A stretch of DNA of 17,027 nt from Alcaligenaceae bacterium (GTDB taxonomy: Bacteria > Pseudomonadota > Gammaproteobacteria > Burkholderiales > Burkholderiaceae_B), in NCBI GenBank assembly GCA_947380655.1, contig CANCRX010000064.1:1-17027 (forward strand). Reading direction: 5' to 3'. This document shows positions 1-7,688 of this stretch, piece by piece. Numbering within the stretch: position 1 is the stretch's first letter; each line of letters opens with the position of its first letter. A program made the translations under genes and the position numbers. Under the pieces are notes generated by a model. It had not been told where the DNA came from and did no database searches. It worked only from the letters and a program-made list of their open reading frames with translations.

Positions 1-555
1 ACGTTTAAGGATGAGCGCAGGGATATATTGCGCTCAACCCAAGGCGCGCTGGATTATCTGCAAGAGTTGTATGGTTTGTACGACGACTGGCAATTGGCGA
101 TCGTTGCCTATAACTGGGGGCCAGGTAATGTGAGTCGCGCAGTGGCAAAAGCAAAAGCGCAGAAATTACCCCCAACCTATGCCAACCTGAGTTTACCCAA
201 AGCCGCGCGAGACTATCTCGTCTGGGTGGCTGCTTACAAAGATATCATCACGCATCCCTCCGCGTATGGACTGGTATTGCCGCCACTTAATGATTATCCA
301 TATTTTGTCGTGATAGATGTCACACGCAATATTGATATCAGCGTGGTACTGGAGCTTGCTGACATATCTAAAGAGGATTTTTTGAAACTCAACCCCTCAT
401 TTAATAAGCCAGTGATTTTGAGCGCTCCCGAGCAAAAAATATTGCTGCCTTATAAAAATGCGGAAAATTTTCAAAATAATTTACGCGAATATTCCAAACC
501 ACTCACCACGTGGAAACAAACTGGTCCGGTTGTGCCCGCAGGCAAGAAAAAATAA
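1..555 (+). CDS. mltD: MltD-type membrane-bound lytic murein transglycosylase, C-terminal part (5' end outside window)
   Basis: The reading frame is open from base 1, so the gene begins upstream; the TTG at 28 is an internal codon. What remains is the end of the transglycosylase (GH23/SLT) domain, recognised by DERRD, the STQGALDYLQ stretch and the AYNWGPGNV motif (family AYNxGxG). These enzymes cleave the MurNAc-GlcNAc bond of peptidoglycan non-hydrolytically in the periplasm. The catalytic Glu lies upstream of the window. After the SLT domain comes the usual MltD linker with the LNPSF segment and the ILLPYKNAENF segment. The protein then stops about 28 residues later, at PVVPAGKKK. E. coli MltD carries LysM repeats at this point and none are visible here, so this version probably relies less on C-terminal peptidoglycan binding. 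The family call is secure; the exact Mlt class is slightly less so because the N-terminus is missing. Confidence 0.88.
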   Translation, partial: TFKDERRDILRSTQGALDYLQELYGLYDDWQLAIVAYNWGPGNVSRAVAKAKAQKLPPTYANLSLPKAARDYLVWVAAYKDIITHPSAYGLVLPPLNDYPYFVVIDVTRNIDISVVLELADISKEDFLKLNPSFNKPVILSAPEQKILLPYKNAENFQNNLREYSKPLTTWKQTGPVVPAGKKK

Positions 556-574
556 TCCCCGAACCAGTTTGTTT
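514..574. repeat. 12-bp perfect inverted repeat flanking the mltD stop codon
   Basis: AAACAAACTGGT at 514-525 is the exact reverse complement of ACCAGTTTGTTT at 563-574, with 37 bases between the arms. The left arm lies inside the last codons of mltD and the right arm lies after the TAA at 553-555, ending in a short T run. It may fold into a transcript-end structure between mltD and the convergent aldolase gene. The loop is much longer than in a usual intrinsic terminator and the stem is not GC-rich, so terminator function is only a possibility. Confidence 0.5.
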
Positions 575-588
575 TGACAAAGACGCGC

Positions 589-1392
589 TCAATAACCGCC
601 TGTACCTTGACCCGCTGAAGGTGTAGCAGGTGTCCAGCCTGTCAGGCGTGCAACTTCAGCCTTGACGAAACTCGTCATCGCTCCACGATCACTGACTAGC
701 ATCACCATCTGAAAACCCTGATCAATATAGCGCTGAGTAAATTTCGAACTATTGGTATGCATGCCTGCGATCACATTGTGCTTTTTACAGAGCTCGAGCA
801 TGCGATTAACGGTCGCGATGTGCAGTGGCTCATCGTTATCCATCACGGGTGGCAGACCGAGCGCGAGTGCCAGGTCTGTTGGTCCGATGTAGGCGCCATC
901 CAAACCTGGGGTCGAGATGATCTCTTCCATTTTCTCGATGCCTTCAGGCGTCTCGATCATGACGATGCAAGCCATTTCACGATCGGCATGTTTTTGATAG
1001 TCTGGGCCACCGTAATACATTGCTCTGTTCGGGCCGTTGCTGCGCATCCCTGTAGGTGGATAGCGGCATGCTGCGACAGCACGCTCTGCTTCTTCGCGGT
1101 TGCTGACCATGGGGACGATTACACCATAGGCACCTGCATCAAGCACTTTCATGATCATGGCTGGTTCATTCCACGGCACGCGAACAAACGGAGTGACGTT
1201 CGTGGTTGAAATCGCTGTCAGCATTGGCACGACATCAGAATAATCGATACAGCCATGTTGCATATCGACGCAGAGCCAGTCCACGCCAGTATGCGCCATG
1301 CCCTCAGCTGAAAAGCAGTGAGGAATAGATAGCCAGGCACCAATGGCGGGTTTGCCTTCGCGCCAGAGTTTTTTGACGTTGTTCATGCGCAT
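589..1392 (-). CDS. HpcH/HpaI family aldolase (class II 2-keto-3-deoxy-acid aldolase)
   Basis: Predicted cytoplasmic, metal-dependent aldolase of the HpaI/RhmA/GarL type. These enzymes cleave 4-hydroxy-2-oxo acids to pyruvate (or a related oxo acid) and an aldehyde. From the chosen ATG (267 aa), the HpaI landmarks fall in order: DMQHG with catalytic-base His46, FVRVPW with Arg71, MIETPEG with metal ligand Glu147, and GPTDLALALG with metal ligand Asp173. E. coli HpaI has H45, R70, E149 and D175. A TTG at 1398 and ATGs at 1392 and 1386 are all in frame. The Shine-Dalgarno AGGAG lies 8 bases from the ATG at 1392 and only 2 from the TTG, so 1392 is preferred. The gene is 61 bp downstream of a Bug binding-protein gene on the same strand, which suggests co-expression with uptake of the substrate acid. 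The natural substrate cannot be read from the sequence. Confidence 0.9.
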   Translation of the reverse strand: MRMNNVKKLWREGKPAIGAWLSIPHCFSAEGMAHTGVDWLCVDMQHGCIDYSDVVPMLTAISTTNVTPFVRVPWNEPAMIMKVLDAGAYGVIVPMVSNREEAERAVAACRYPPTGMRSNGPNRAMYYGGPDYQKHADREMACIVMIETPEGIEKMEEIISTPGLDGAYIGPTDLALALGLPPVMDNDEPLHIATVNRMLELCKKHNVIAGMHTNSSKFTQRYIDQGFQMVMLVSDRGAMTSFVKAEVARLTGWTPATPSAGQGTGGY

Positions 1393-1453
1393 ATTCAATA
1401 CTCCTGAGTAAGTGTTGGTGAGTCATTCAAATTCAATTTAACGATCGGATACC

Positions 1454-2434
1454 TTAATCGGCGCGGATATTATTACTTTTAACCAGTGCGCTCCATTTTT
1501 CAATTTGACCTTGCAGAAACGTTGCGAACTCTTTGGGTGAGTTCCCTACAGGTTCGACCCCCTGAGCTGCCATACGTTTTTGAACTTCTGGTTGTTGGGT
1601 AGCGAGTTTGACTGATTCCGAGAGTTTGTTAATGATATCGGGAGCTGTGCCTGCAGGTACAAAAAAACCATTCCATTCGACGACTTCAAAGTCTTTGTAT
1701 CCAATTTCTTTTACAGTCGGGACGTCAGGCAATACCTTCATGCGCTGAGCACCTGTGGTCGCAAGCGCACGGATCTTGCCAGACTGGATATGGGCAAGTC
1801 CTGTTATAGGATTCGTGAAATAAGCAGACAATCTGCCTGCCAGTACATCCGCCATCGCTGGCGCCCCACCTTTGTATGGCACATGCACCCAGTCGATCCC
1901 CGCGTCACGAGCGAGCAGTTCAGCAGCCAGGTGTGCAGCGCCTCCAGCGCCATACGAGCCGTAATTCAATTTACCTGGATTCGCTTTGGCATAGGTAATC
2001 AGTTCCTGAACACTTTTGAATGGCGTTTCGGCGGGGACCACTAGAATAAGAGGCATGTTGATCGCCTGAGAGACAGGAATCAGATCTTTAACGGGATCAA
2101 AGGGTAGTTTGTGCAGTACAGCATTCACAACGTAGGGAAACGTATCAAACAACATGGTGTAGCCGTCTGCAGGGGATTGCAACACCGTATTCGCAGCCAG
2201 AATGCCGCTAGCCCCTGGTCGGTTTTCAACCACAATAGGTTGCCCCAGTAGTGCCGCCATAGGCTGAGCCAGCGCGCGCGCATTGCCGTCTGCCCCGCCT
2301 CCTGGAGGGTAGGGCACGACTAAACGTAGAGGCCTGTTGGGAAAGTTTTGTGCAAAGCTGTGTGTGATTGGCAAGATTCCTAGCAAAATCACAAGCAGAG
2401 AATTTCTAATTTGGATAAATAGGGATGAAGGCAT
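1454..2434 (-). CDS. Bug/TctC family periplasmic solute-binding protein (copy 1)
   Basis: Tripartite tricarboxylate transporter-type binding protein, 326 aa, the normal family length. A Sec signal peptide covers about residues 1-28, with a hydrophobic core (SLLVILLGIL) and cleavage after SFA. The mature protein opens with the Bug signature PNRPLRLVVPYPPGGGADGNAR, followed by GQPIVVENRPGASG, the YGSYGAGGAAHLAAEL segment, VPYKGGAPAMADVLAG and VLPDVPTVKEIGY, all typical of the fold. Bug proteins bind small carboxylates or amides in the periplasm. The ATG at 2434 is preceded by a GAGA-type ribosome site. It lies upstream of the aldolase gene and head-to-head with a second Bug gene, and no tctA/tctB membrane genes are seen. 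It may feed a permease encoded elsewhere. Confidence 0.93.
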   Translation of the reverse strand: MPSSLFIQIRNSLLVILLGILPITHSFAQNFPNRPLRLVVPYPPGGGADGNARALAQPMAALLGQPIVVENRPGASGILAANTVLQSPADGYTMLFDTFPYVVNAVLHKLPFDPVKDLIPVSQAINMPLILVVPAETPFKSVQELITYAKANPGKLNYGSYGAGGAAHLAAELLARDAGIDWVHVPYKGGAPAMADVLAGRLSAYFTNPITGLAHIQSGKIRALATTGAQRMKVLPDVPTVKEIGYKDFEVVEWNGFFVPAGTAPDIINKLSESVKLATQQPEVQKRMAAQGVEPVGNSPKEFATFLQGQIEKWSALVKSNNIRAD

Positions 2435-2531
2435 AGTTGTCTCTATAATTAATTTTGCTAATCATAAGCCCAAGTTGCACGATCGCGGCAGACATTACAA
2501 CCAGAGTAATACTAAAAATAACGGAGAGACA
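2435..2531. promoter_or_regulatory. Divergent intergenic region between two Bug genes
   Basis: These 97 bases must hold the start signals for both the leftward Bug-aldolase unit and the rightward Bug-dehydrogenase unit. On the minus strand a TTGGGC / 17 bp / AATTAT pair is a possible sigma-70 promoter just ahead of the Bug gene at 2434. On the plus strand I see only weak candidates (TTGCAC near 2475). A CGATCG palindrome lies at 2480-2485. No adjacent regulator gene is present, and the promoter assignments are weak. Confidence 0.35.
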
Positions 2532-3563
2532 ATGAATCAGAAAATGGGACCGGGGCACAAACTGAGTGTGCAGAGCCAGGAGCAGCCTGCGAGCAGCAAG
2601 AGGCGTGCGGCTATCTTGTGTAGTCTGGCTAGCCTGGTCTCGAGTCGTCTGAGTTTTGCTCAGTCAGACTGGCCTAATCGCGCGATTCACCTGGTTGTGC
2701 CATTTTCAGCAGGAGGCGCAGCGGATACCTCGGCACGTGCGTTTGCTGCGCAATTAACGGAAATTCTTGGTCAAAACGTCGTAGTCGAGAACCGGACCGG
2801 TGGAAATGCCGTGGTAGCGGCCAGTGCGGTGTTACAAGCGCCGCGTGATGGCTATACCTTTATCTGGGATGCGGCTAATTGTCTGACTAACCCATTGCTT
2901 GTGAAAGATCTGGCCTTTAATTATCAAACTTCCTTTACACCGATCACTTTACCGGTGCGTGCCCCGCAGGTGATTGCTGTCAGGCAGGATTTCCCCGCAA
3001 AAAATATCAGTGAATTTTTCGAATATGTAAAAGCTCATCCGGGTAAAGTCTCTTGTGGCACGCCACCATCGGGAGGCATGGCACATCTGGCCTTGGCTCT
3101 TTTACAAGAGCGAGCAGGTATTCAACTCATTCACACTCCCTATCGCGGCGGGGCAGATGCCGCACGCGATATCATGGGGGGGCAGATTGATTCGATTCTG
3201 ATCACTGCATCCTCCGCCCGGGGCCCATATCGAGCGGGCAAAGCACGATTATTAGCTGTCACGAGCGCAGAACGCAGTTCGGTATATCCTGATGTACCTA
3301 CCTTGGCAGAAAGTGGTTTGCCAGGCTATGACATGGATGACTGGTTCGGGTTGTTTGCTGCGACCGGTACTCCAGATGCCGTGCTGCCAAGAATGCAGGA
3401 GGCGATCGTACGGGCAGCTCGCAGCCCAGTATTGATTTCGAGTATGGAGCAAGCTGGTCAGGTTCCGGTCGCTAACAGCACTAAAGATTTCACAATGTGG
3501 CTTAATCAGCAGCGAGAGCTACTGCAAAAGCTGATTCGCACGGCAAAAATTACAGTGAGCTAA
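2532..3563 (+). CDS. Bug/TctC family periplasmic solute-binding protein (copy 2)
   Basis: Second Bug-type binding protein, 343 aa from the chosen ATG. The frame stays open upstream to about 2337, but that stretch overlaps the divergent Bug gene. A good ribosome site (GGAGAGACA) sits directly before the ATG at 2532, so that start is taken. The N-terminus is unusually long and polar for the family: about 20 residues precede the KRRAAILCSLASLVSS signal segment, with cleavage likely after SFA at about residue 43. The mature part shows WPNRAIHLVVPFSAGGAADTSAR, GQNVVVENRTGGN, IHTPYRGGADAARDIMGG and YPDVPTLAESGLPGYD. The ligand is unknown. The dehydrogenase gene starts 5 bp after its stop, so the two are almost certainly co-transcribed and the ligand may be related to the dehydrogenase substrate. 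Confidence 0.92.
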   Translation: MNQKMGPGHKLSVQSQEQPASSKRRAAILCSLASLVSSRLSFAQSDWPNRAIHLVVPFSAGGAADTSARAFAAQLTEILGQNVVVENRTGGNAVVAASAVLQAPRDGYTFIWDAANCLTNPLLVKDLAFNYQTSFTPITLPVRAPQVIAVRQDFPAKNISEFFEYVKAHPGKVSCGTPPSGGMAHLALALLQERAGIQLIHTPYRGGADAARDIMGGQIDSILITASSARGPYRAGKARLLAVTSAERSSVYPDVPTLAESGLPGYDMDDWFGLFAATGTPDAVLPRMQEAIVRAARSPVLISSMEQAGQVPVANSTKDFTMWLNQQRELLQKLIRTAKITVS

Positions 3564-3568
3564 ATAGC

Positions 3569-4684
3569 ATGGCAATTCTTTCATTCAATACCAAAGTTCA
3601 CTTCGGACATGGAGAGCGTGCACAACTCGTGCATGAGCTCAGGCTCAATCGCATTGTGCGCCCGCTGTTCGTCACGGATACCGGTGTGAAGTCAGCAGGA
3701 GTCTTTGCACAGGCGATAGAGTCGCTTGGTGCGATTCCTGGTGCCGTGGTGTTTGATCAGACCCCTCCCAATCCAACAGAAGATGCAGTTGAGGCGTGCG
3801 CTGCAACCTATCATGCCAATCAATGTGATGGCATCGTTGGGATAGGTGGTGGTGCCTCGCTCGACCTTGCTAAAGCCGTCGCAGTATTGTGCGGTCAGGC
3901 TGCTCCTTTGTGGGAATACTGTAATCGTCATCCGCAGCCACGCCCCATTACCAACGCGCCACCGGTGATTCTGATGCCAACTACGTCAGGCACCGGCAGT
4001 GAGGTGGGTCGATCCGCCGTCATTATTTTCCGTAACGGTATCAAAGCAGGTATTGGATGTCCGTCTGTGGTGAATGCGGCAATCTGCGATCCAGACCTCA
4101 CTACTCAATTACCTCCCCTGATGACGGCAGCTTCGGGAATGGATGCGATCGCGCATTGTGTTGAGACTTTTTGTTCGCCAACGATCAATCCTCCTTGTGA
4201 TGCGATTGCAATGGATGGATTGAAAAGATTATTTATGAATATCGAGCGCGCTACGACAGAGGGCTCGGATTCGCATGCGCGCTGGAGCATGATGATGGGC
4301 GCCCTCGAAGGCGGAATTTGTTTTCAGAAAGGTCTGGGCGCTGTGCATTCCGTATCGCATGCGTTAGGTGCTCTCGGGCATCATCATGGCACACTCAATG
4401 CGATTATGCTGCCATATGTATTGCGTATGAATGCACCATATATTTCTGACAAAATGACCACCATGGCCTCCGTCTTGAGAATGCCTGCAGATGCGGACTT
4501 GCCAACAGTGTTTGCCCGCCTTAATCAGCGATTGGGATTGCCTGAGGGGTTAAGTGAGCTTGGAATTGATGCATCAATCTTTCCGGTGATTGCACAAGCC
4601 GCGCTCGCCGATAATGCACATAAAACTAACCCCTACCCACTGAGTGAGTCAGACTACATCAAACTATTACAGGCGGCTTTGTGA
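3569..4684 (+). CDS. Iron-containing alcohol dehydrogenase (group III, Fe-ADH/FucO family)
   Basis: NAD(P)-dependent oxidoreductase of the iron-activated alcohol dehydrogenase family, 371 aa, cytoplasmic. The nucleotide-binding GGGASLDLAK is at residues 93-102 and PTTSGTGSEV at 137-146. The metal ligands expected from FucO are present: Asp192 and His196 in GMDAIAHCVE, His260 in GAVHSVSHALG and His273 in HHHGTLNA. The start lies 5 bp after the Bug gene stop with only a weak ribosome site of its own, which fits translational coupling. Together with the HpcH/HpaI aldolase 2 kb away, it would suit a pathway that splits an oxo-acid to an aldehyde and reduces or oxidises the product. Lactaldehyde-, hydroxybutyrate- or maleylacetate-type activity cannot be told apart here. 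Its last 18 bases overlap the 3' end of the convergent TPR/GT41 gene. Confidence 0.92.
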   Translation: MAILSFNTKVHFGHGERAQLVHELRLNRIVRPLFVTDTGVKSAGVFAQAIESLGAIPGAVVFDQTPPNPTEDAVEACAATYHANQCDGIVGIGGGASLDLAKAVAVLCGQAAPLWEYCNRHPQPRPITNAPPVILMPTTSGTGSEVGRSAVIIFRNGIKAGIGCPSVVNAAICDPDLTTQLPPLMTAASGMDAIAHCVETFCSPTINPPCDAIAMDGLKRLFMNIERATTEGSDSHARWSMMMGALEGGICFQKGLGAVHSVSHALGALGHHHGTLNAIMLPYVLRMNAPYISDKMTTMASVLRMPADADLPTVFARLNQRLGLPEGLSELGIDASIFPVIAQAALADNAHKTNPYPLSESDYIKLLQAAL

Positions 4685-6856
4685 TGATTCGTCGCTCATT
4701 GTGATGGCGTTGACATAGGCTTGTTCGAGATTTTCACAAAATTTTTCTGAATTAAACAGAGCGGTTGTGTGAATATTCTTGCTTAGTTTTTGTTTGATTT
4801 CTTGATAGAAATCAGGATTTGTAGCGAGTCTGATAGCCACTGTTTCATATTCCAGATACGACTCAGTGATCAGCTCAGGTAATTCAATAGAATGTAATAA
4901 GCTGGCAGCCATACGGCTGACCAGCGAATGCCCCGCGCAAGTGAGCACTGGTAATCCAGCCCATAGCGCATCACTTGCCGTGGTCCCTGCGTTATAGGGC
5001 AGGGTATCTAGAAAAAGATCGAGCGTTTGATAGCGAGCGAGATATTGTTCTCGCGGCAGGCTTGTACCGAAGATCAGGCGTGCGGAGTCTACACCCCGCA
5101 GCGTAGCTTCTTTCCTAAGGTTTAGTTGTGCGATCTGCTGGTCCGCATAGAGATACAGGACACTGTCAGGTACTGCTTGCAAGATCCGCATCCAGCTATT
5201 AAAGGTCTCAGGTGTAAATTTGTAATTGTTGTTGAAACAGCAAAACACAAAGCCCGTCTCAGGTAAGTTTAATTCTTGGCGGGTAAATTTTTTATCTCCA
5301 ATCGCTCTTTGATTGTCGTTCGCTTGATAACTGCTGAGATAAATAACTTTTTCTGCATAGTCCTGACTATATTTTTCTGGAATCAGCGTAGAGTCTGCAA
5401 GAATATAGTCATAGTATGGGGCACCCATTGTTCCCAGATAGCCCAGATAGCTCATCTGAGTCGGGGCTACACGCAGGGCAAACACACCTGGGCGGTTGTC
5501 GATAGTGAATCCGCCCAGATCCACCGCTATATCCAGCTGGAATGTCCTGGCCAGCGCAGCAAGCTCCAGATCTGTTTGGTGACCGGCTTCGATAAACTGA
5601 TCAACTGCCCTGGCGATGCGCTGTTGCATGGCATCCGTTGATGGCTGTGCGACGTTGAATGCAAATATTTCAAATTTAGTTTTATCGTGCTTTTCAAATA
5701 TTTCAGCCATCAAATACGAGACCGGATGATTGCGTAAATCGGCAGAAAAATACCCAACACGAATTTTGTTATGTTTTTGTGTTCTTTGGAATTCTCCAAG
5801 TGCAGGATTGGCGGGATAGTCTTGACTTATAGCGATCATAGCCGCCTGTCTTTGTATTTCAGGCGAATCAATCACTCCCAATACGGTAAATGGATCCGCC
5901 ATCGGCTGACCGACTAAAAGCCCACGTGTCACCTCAGTGAGTCGGCTATTGAACGCCTGCCAGTCGCACAGATACATTTGCATGTGCAAACGCTTCCCGT
6001 GCAGGGCAGGGATGTGTGGGTTGAGCGCAACCGCCCGACTGTAGTCATTAAATGCGGACTCGTATTTTTTTAGTGCTTGAAACAGTCCGCCCCGATTTCC
6101 AAAGGCTTGAGCATAGTTTGGTTTAAGCGCAATAGCCTGATCGAAATTTTTTATCGCGAGATCGAATTGTTTAAGTTCTTTTAAAACCAGGCCTCTGTTG
6201 CTATAGGCTTCTGCATAGTTAGGCATCAAGCTAATTGCACGATCATAGGACTGCAGGGCCGCCTCGAGCTGTTTCAGATCTTTTCGTGCAATACCCAGAT
6301 TATTCCAGGCTTGGGCAAAATTTGGTTTGAGTGCGATGGCTTGCTCAAAACATTTAATGGCTTCTGTTTGACGGTTTAGCGCGCGTAGCACGTTGCCTTT
6401 ATTGTTGTAGGCATCTGGCTGTTGTGGCATCCGTGCAATCAGGTGCTCATAGCATTCAAGTGCCTCGGCCCAGCGTTTTAGTGTTTGTAAAACGTTGCCA
6501 CGATTAATTTGTGCATCAAAATTTTTTTTATCGAGCGCAATTGCACGATCGTAGGCGAGTAGAGCATGTTCAGCTTGATCGCTGTCTTCAAGTGCCATCC
6601 CGAGATTGTTTAGTGCAGCGGGGTTATCTGGGGATAGTGCTAGCGATTGTTCAATCAGTTCTATAGCCATCAGCGTGTCGTTGCTCTGAAGCGCGAGAAT
6701 TCCAAGGTGATGGATTGATTCTGCGTGACGCGCGTCAATGTTCAGTGCTGCGTGATAAAGCTCATGCGCTTGAGCAAGTTGGCCTTTCTCATGCAAGGCG
6801 AGCCCTTGACGGAATTTGGCTTGCGCTTTTGGATTGACTGAATTGTTGTTGCCCAT
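4667..6856 (-). CDS. TPR protein with GT41 (O-GlcNAc transferase/SPINDLY-like) glycosyltransferase domain
   Basis: 729 aa with no signal peptide or membrane segment, hence cytoplasmic. Eight TPR units run at an exact 34-residue period from about residue 10 to 281 (starting near 10, 44, 78, 112, 146, 180, 214 and 248), with repeated AIALKPN(F/Y)AQA ends. After a linker, the GT41 domain covers about 365-715. It shows RVGYFSADLRNHPVSYLM (His377 aligns with the N-terminal catalytic-lobe His of eukaryotic OGT), VDLGGFTIDNRP, PTQMSYLGYLGTMGAP, FNNNYKFTPETF and the C-lobe segment DTLPYNAGTTASDALWAGLP. Such enzymes transfer a sugar from a nucleotide-sugar to Ser/Thr (or another residue) of proteins recruited by the TPRs. 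It lies 28 bp after the ModA-like gene on the same strand and is probably the last gene of that operon, although its ribosome site is weak. Donor sugar and target are unknown. Confidence 0.9.
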   Translation of the reverse strand: MGNNNSVNPKAQAKFRQGLALHEKGQLAQAHELYHAALNIDARHAESIHHLGILALQSNDTLMAIELIEQSLALSPDNPAALNNLGMALEDSDQAEHALLAYDRAIALDKKNFDAQINRGNVLQTLKRWAEALECYEHLIARMPQQPDAYNNKGNVLRALNRQTEAIKCFEQAIALKPNFAQAWNNLGIARKDLKQLEAALQSYDRAISLMPNYAEAYSNRGLVLKELKQFDLAIKNFDQAIALKPNYAQAFGNRGGLFQALKKYESAFNDYSRAVALNPHIPALHGKRLHMQMYLCDWQAFNSRLTEVTRGLLVGQPMADPFTVLGVIDSPEIQRQAAMIAISQDYPANPALGEFQRTQKHNKIRVGYFSADLRNHPVSYLMAEIFEKHDKTKFEIFAFNVAQPSTDAMQQRIARAVDQFIEAGHQTDLELAALARTFQLDIAVDLGGFTIDNRPGVFALRVAPTQMSYLGYLGTMGAPYYDYILADSTLIPEKYSQDYAEKVIYLSSYQANDNQRAIGDKKFTRQELNLPETGFVFCCFNNNYKFTPETFNSWMRILQAVPDSVLYLYADQQIAQLNLRKEATLRGVDSARLIFGTSLPREQYLARYQTLDLFLDTLPYNAGTTASDALWAGLPVLTCAGHSLVSRMAASLLHSIELPELITESYLEYETVAIRLATNPDFYQEIKQKLSKNIHTTALFNSEKFCENLEQAYVNAITMSDESSQSRL

Positions 6857-6884
6857 TGTGGCGTTACTTAGACGATGACGAGCA

Positions 6885-7688
6885 TTAACGGTGCTCTTTT
6901 ATAGTTTGATTTGGAACTCCGTAACCAAACTGTTCAATAATTTTTTTTGCCTTGGCAGACTTGAGATAATCCAGCAAAGCAATCGCAGCAACGGAGTCCT
7001 TGGCTTTGCTTAATAACACGGCATTCTGCAAAATAGGGTTATGCATTGATTCAGGGATCACCCAGCCTGAACCCTGGTCGAATTTCCCCTCACGCATGAC
7101 TTGAGAGGCAGAAACAAAACCAAGCTCGGCATTACCCGACATGACAAACTGATGGGTTTGAGCAATATTTTCACCCCATACGATTTTAGATTGAACGGAC
7201 TGGAAAACTCCCAACTGAGTCAGGGTTTCGACTGCGGCTGTGCCATAGGGTGCTAGTTGGGGATTGGCAATGGCGATTTTTTTAAATCTGTTTTTTTTCA
7301 GAACAGTGTCATTATTTTTAATCAGGTCGGGATCAGCAGACCATAAAACTAATTTACCGATCGCGTATGTGATTTGGGTCGAAGCTACCGCGAATCCTTC
7401 TTTAACCAGACGTTCGGGAGTCTGGGCGTCGGCAGAAAGAAATACCTGAAAGGGCGCTCCTTGTTGGATCTGAGCATAAAACTTACCGGAAGATCCGCTG
7501 GAAAGTTTGATCTGATGGCCCGTTTCACTTTCAAAGGTTTTTACAAGTTCTTTTGCTGGCAGGTTGAAATTCGAAGCAACTGCGACATGAATCACGTCGG
7601 CGTTTGCCACAGTTGCAAATAAAAAAAACAGGATAATGAAAAAATGTATCCGAGATTTAAATGGCAATACGGATAATTTTCTAAACAT
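6885..7688 (-). CDS. ModA-like periplasmic substrate-binding protein (SBP_bac_11 type)
   Basis: 267 aa with a clear Sec signal peptide: basic FRK..KSR, hydrophobic IHFFIILFFLFATV, cleavage after ANA at residue 30. The mature protein begins DVIHVAVASNF and continues with ETGHQIKLSSGSSGKFYAQIQQGAPFQVFLSAD, LAPYGTAAVETL and the ELGFVSASQ segment, all characteristic of ModA/molybdate-type binding proteins. Family members bind molybdate, tungstate or related oxyanions. No modB or modC is present here, so transport is not implied. Its ATG follows the stop codon of the TAXI gene with no gap (stop 7689-7691, start 7686-7688), so translation is probably coupled. The neighbours suggest a role in a shared binding or sensing assembly rather than ordinary molybdate import, but that is inference. 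Confidence 0.87.
   Translation of the reverse strand: MFRKLSVLPFKSRIHFFIILFFLFATVANADVIHVAVASNFNLPAKELVKTFESETGHQIKLSSGSSGKFYAQIQQGAPFQVFLSADAQTPERLVKEGFAVASTQITYAIGKLVLWSADPDLIKNNDTVLKKNRFKKIAIANPQLAPYGTAAVETLTQLGVFQSVQSKIVWGENIAQTHQFVMSGNAELGFVSASQVMREGKFDQGSGWVIPESMHNPILQNAVLLSKAKDSVAAIALLDYLKSAKAKKIIEQFGYGVPNQTIKEHR

Noticed and set aside
757..1209. Long open frame on the plus strand opposite the aldolase gene
   Set aside because: The aldolase on the minus strand has all catalytic residues in place; the antisense translation is rich in His/Cys/Trp, has no ribosome site and resembles no family.
1399..1410. TACTC-CT-GAGTA palindrome over the aldolase ribosome site
   Set aside because: Five-base arms with a 2-base centre cannot form a stable RNA hairpin; the match follows largely from the AGGAG site itself.
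2337..2531. N-terminal extension of the second Bug gene
   Set aside because: It overlaps the signal-peptide codons of the divergent Bug gene and the intergenic region; the strong ribosome site is at the ATG of 2532.
4667..4684. Overlap of dehydrogenase and TPR/GT41 genes as a sign of error
   Set aside because: Both proteins end naturally with full domains; an 18-bp tail-to-tail overlap is ordinary in compact genomes, as is the 4-bp ogt/MFS overlap.
5276..5641. Plus-strand open frame inside the TPR/GT41 gene
   Set aside because: It is antisense to conserved GT41 motifs, and its translation shows no family features or start signals.
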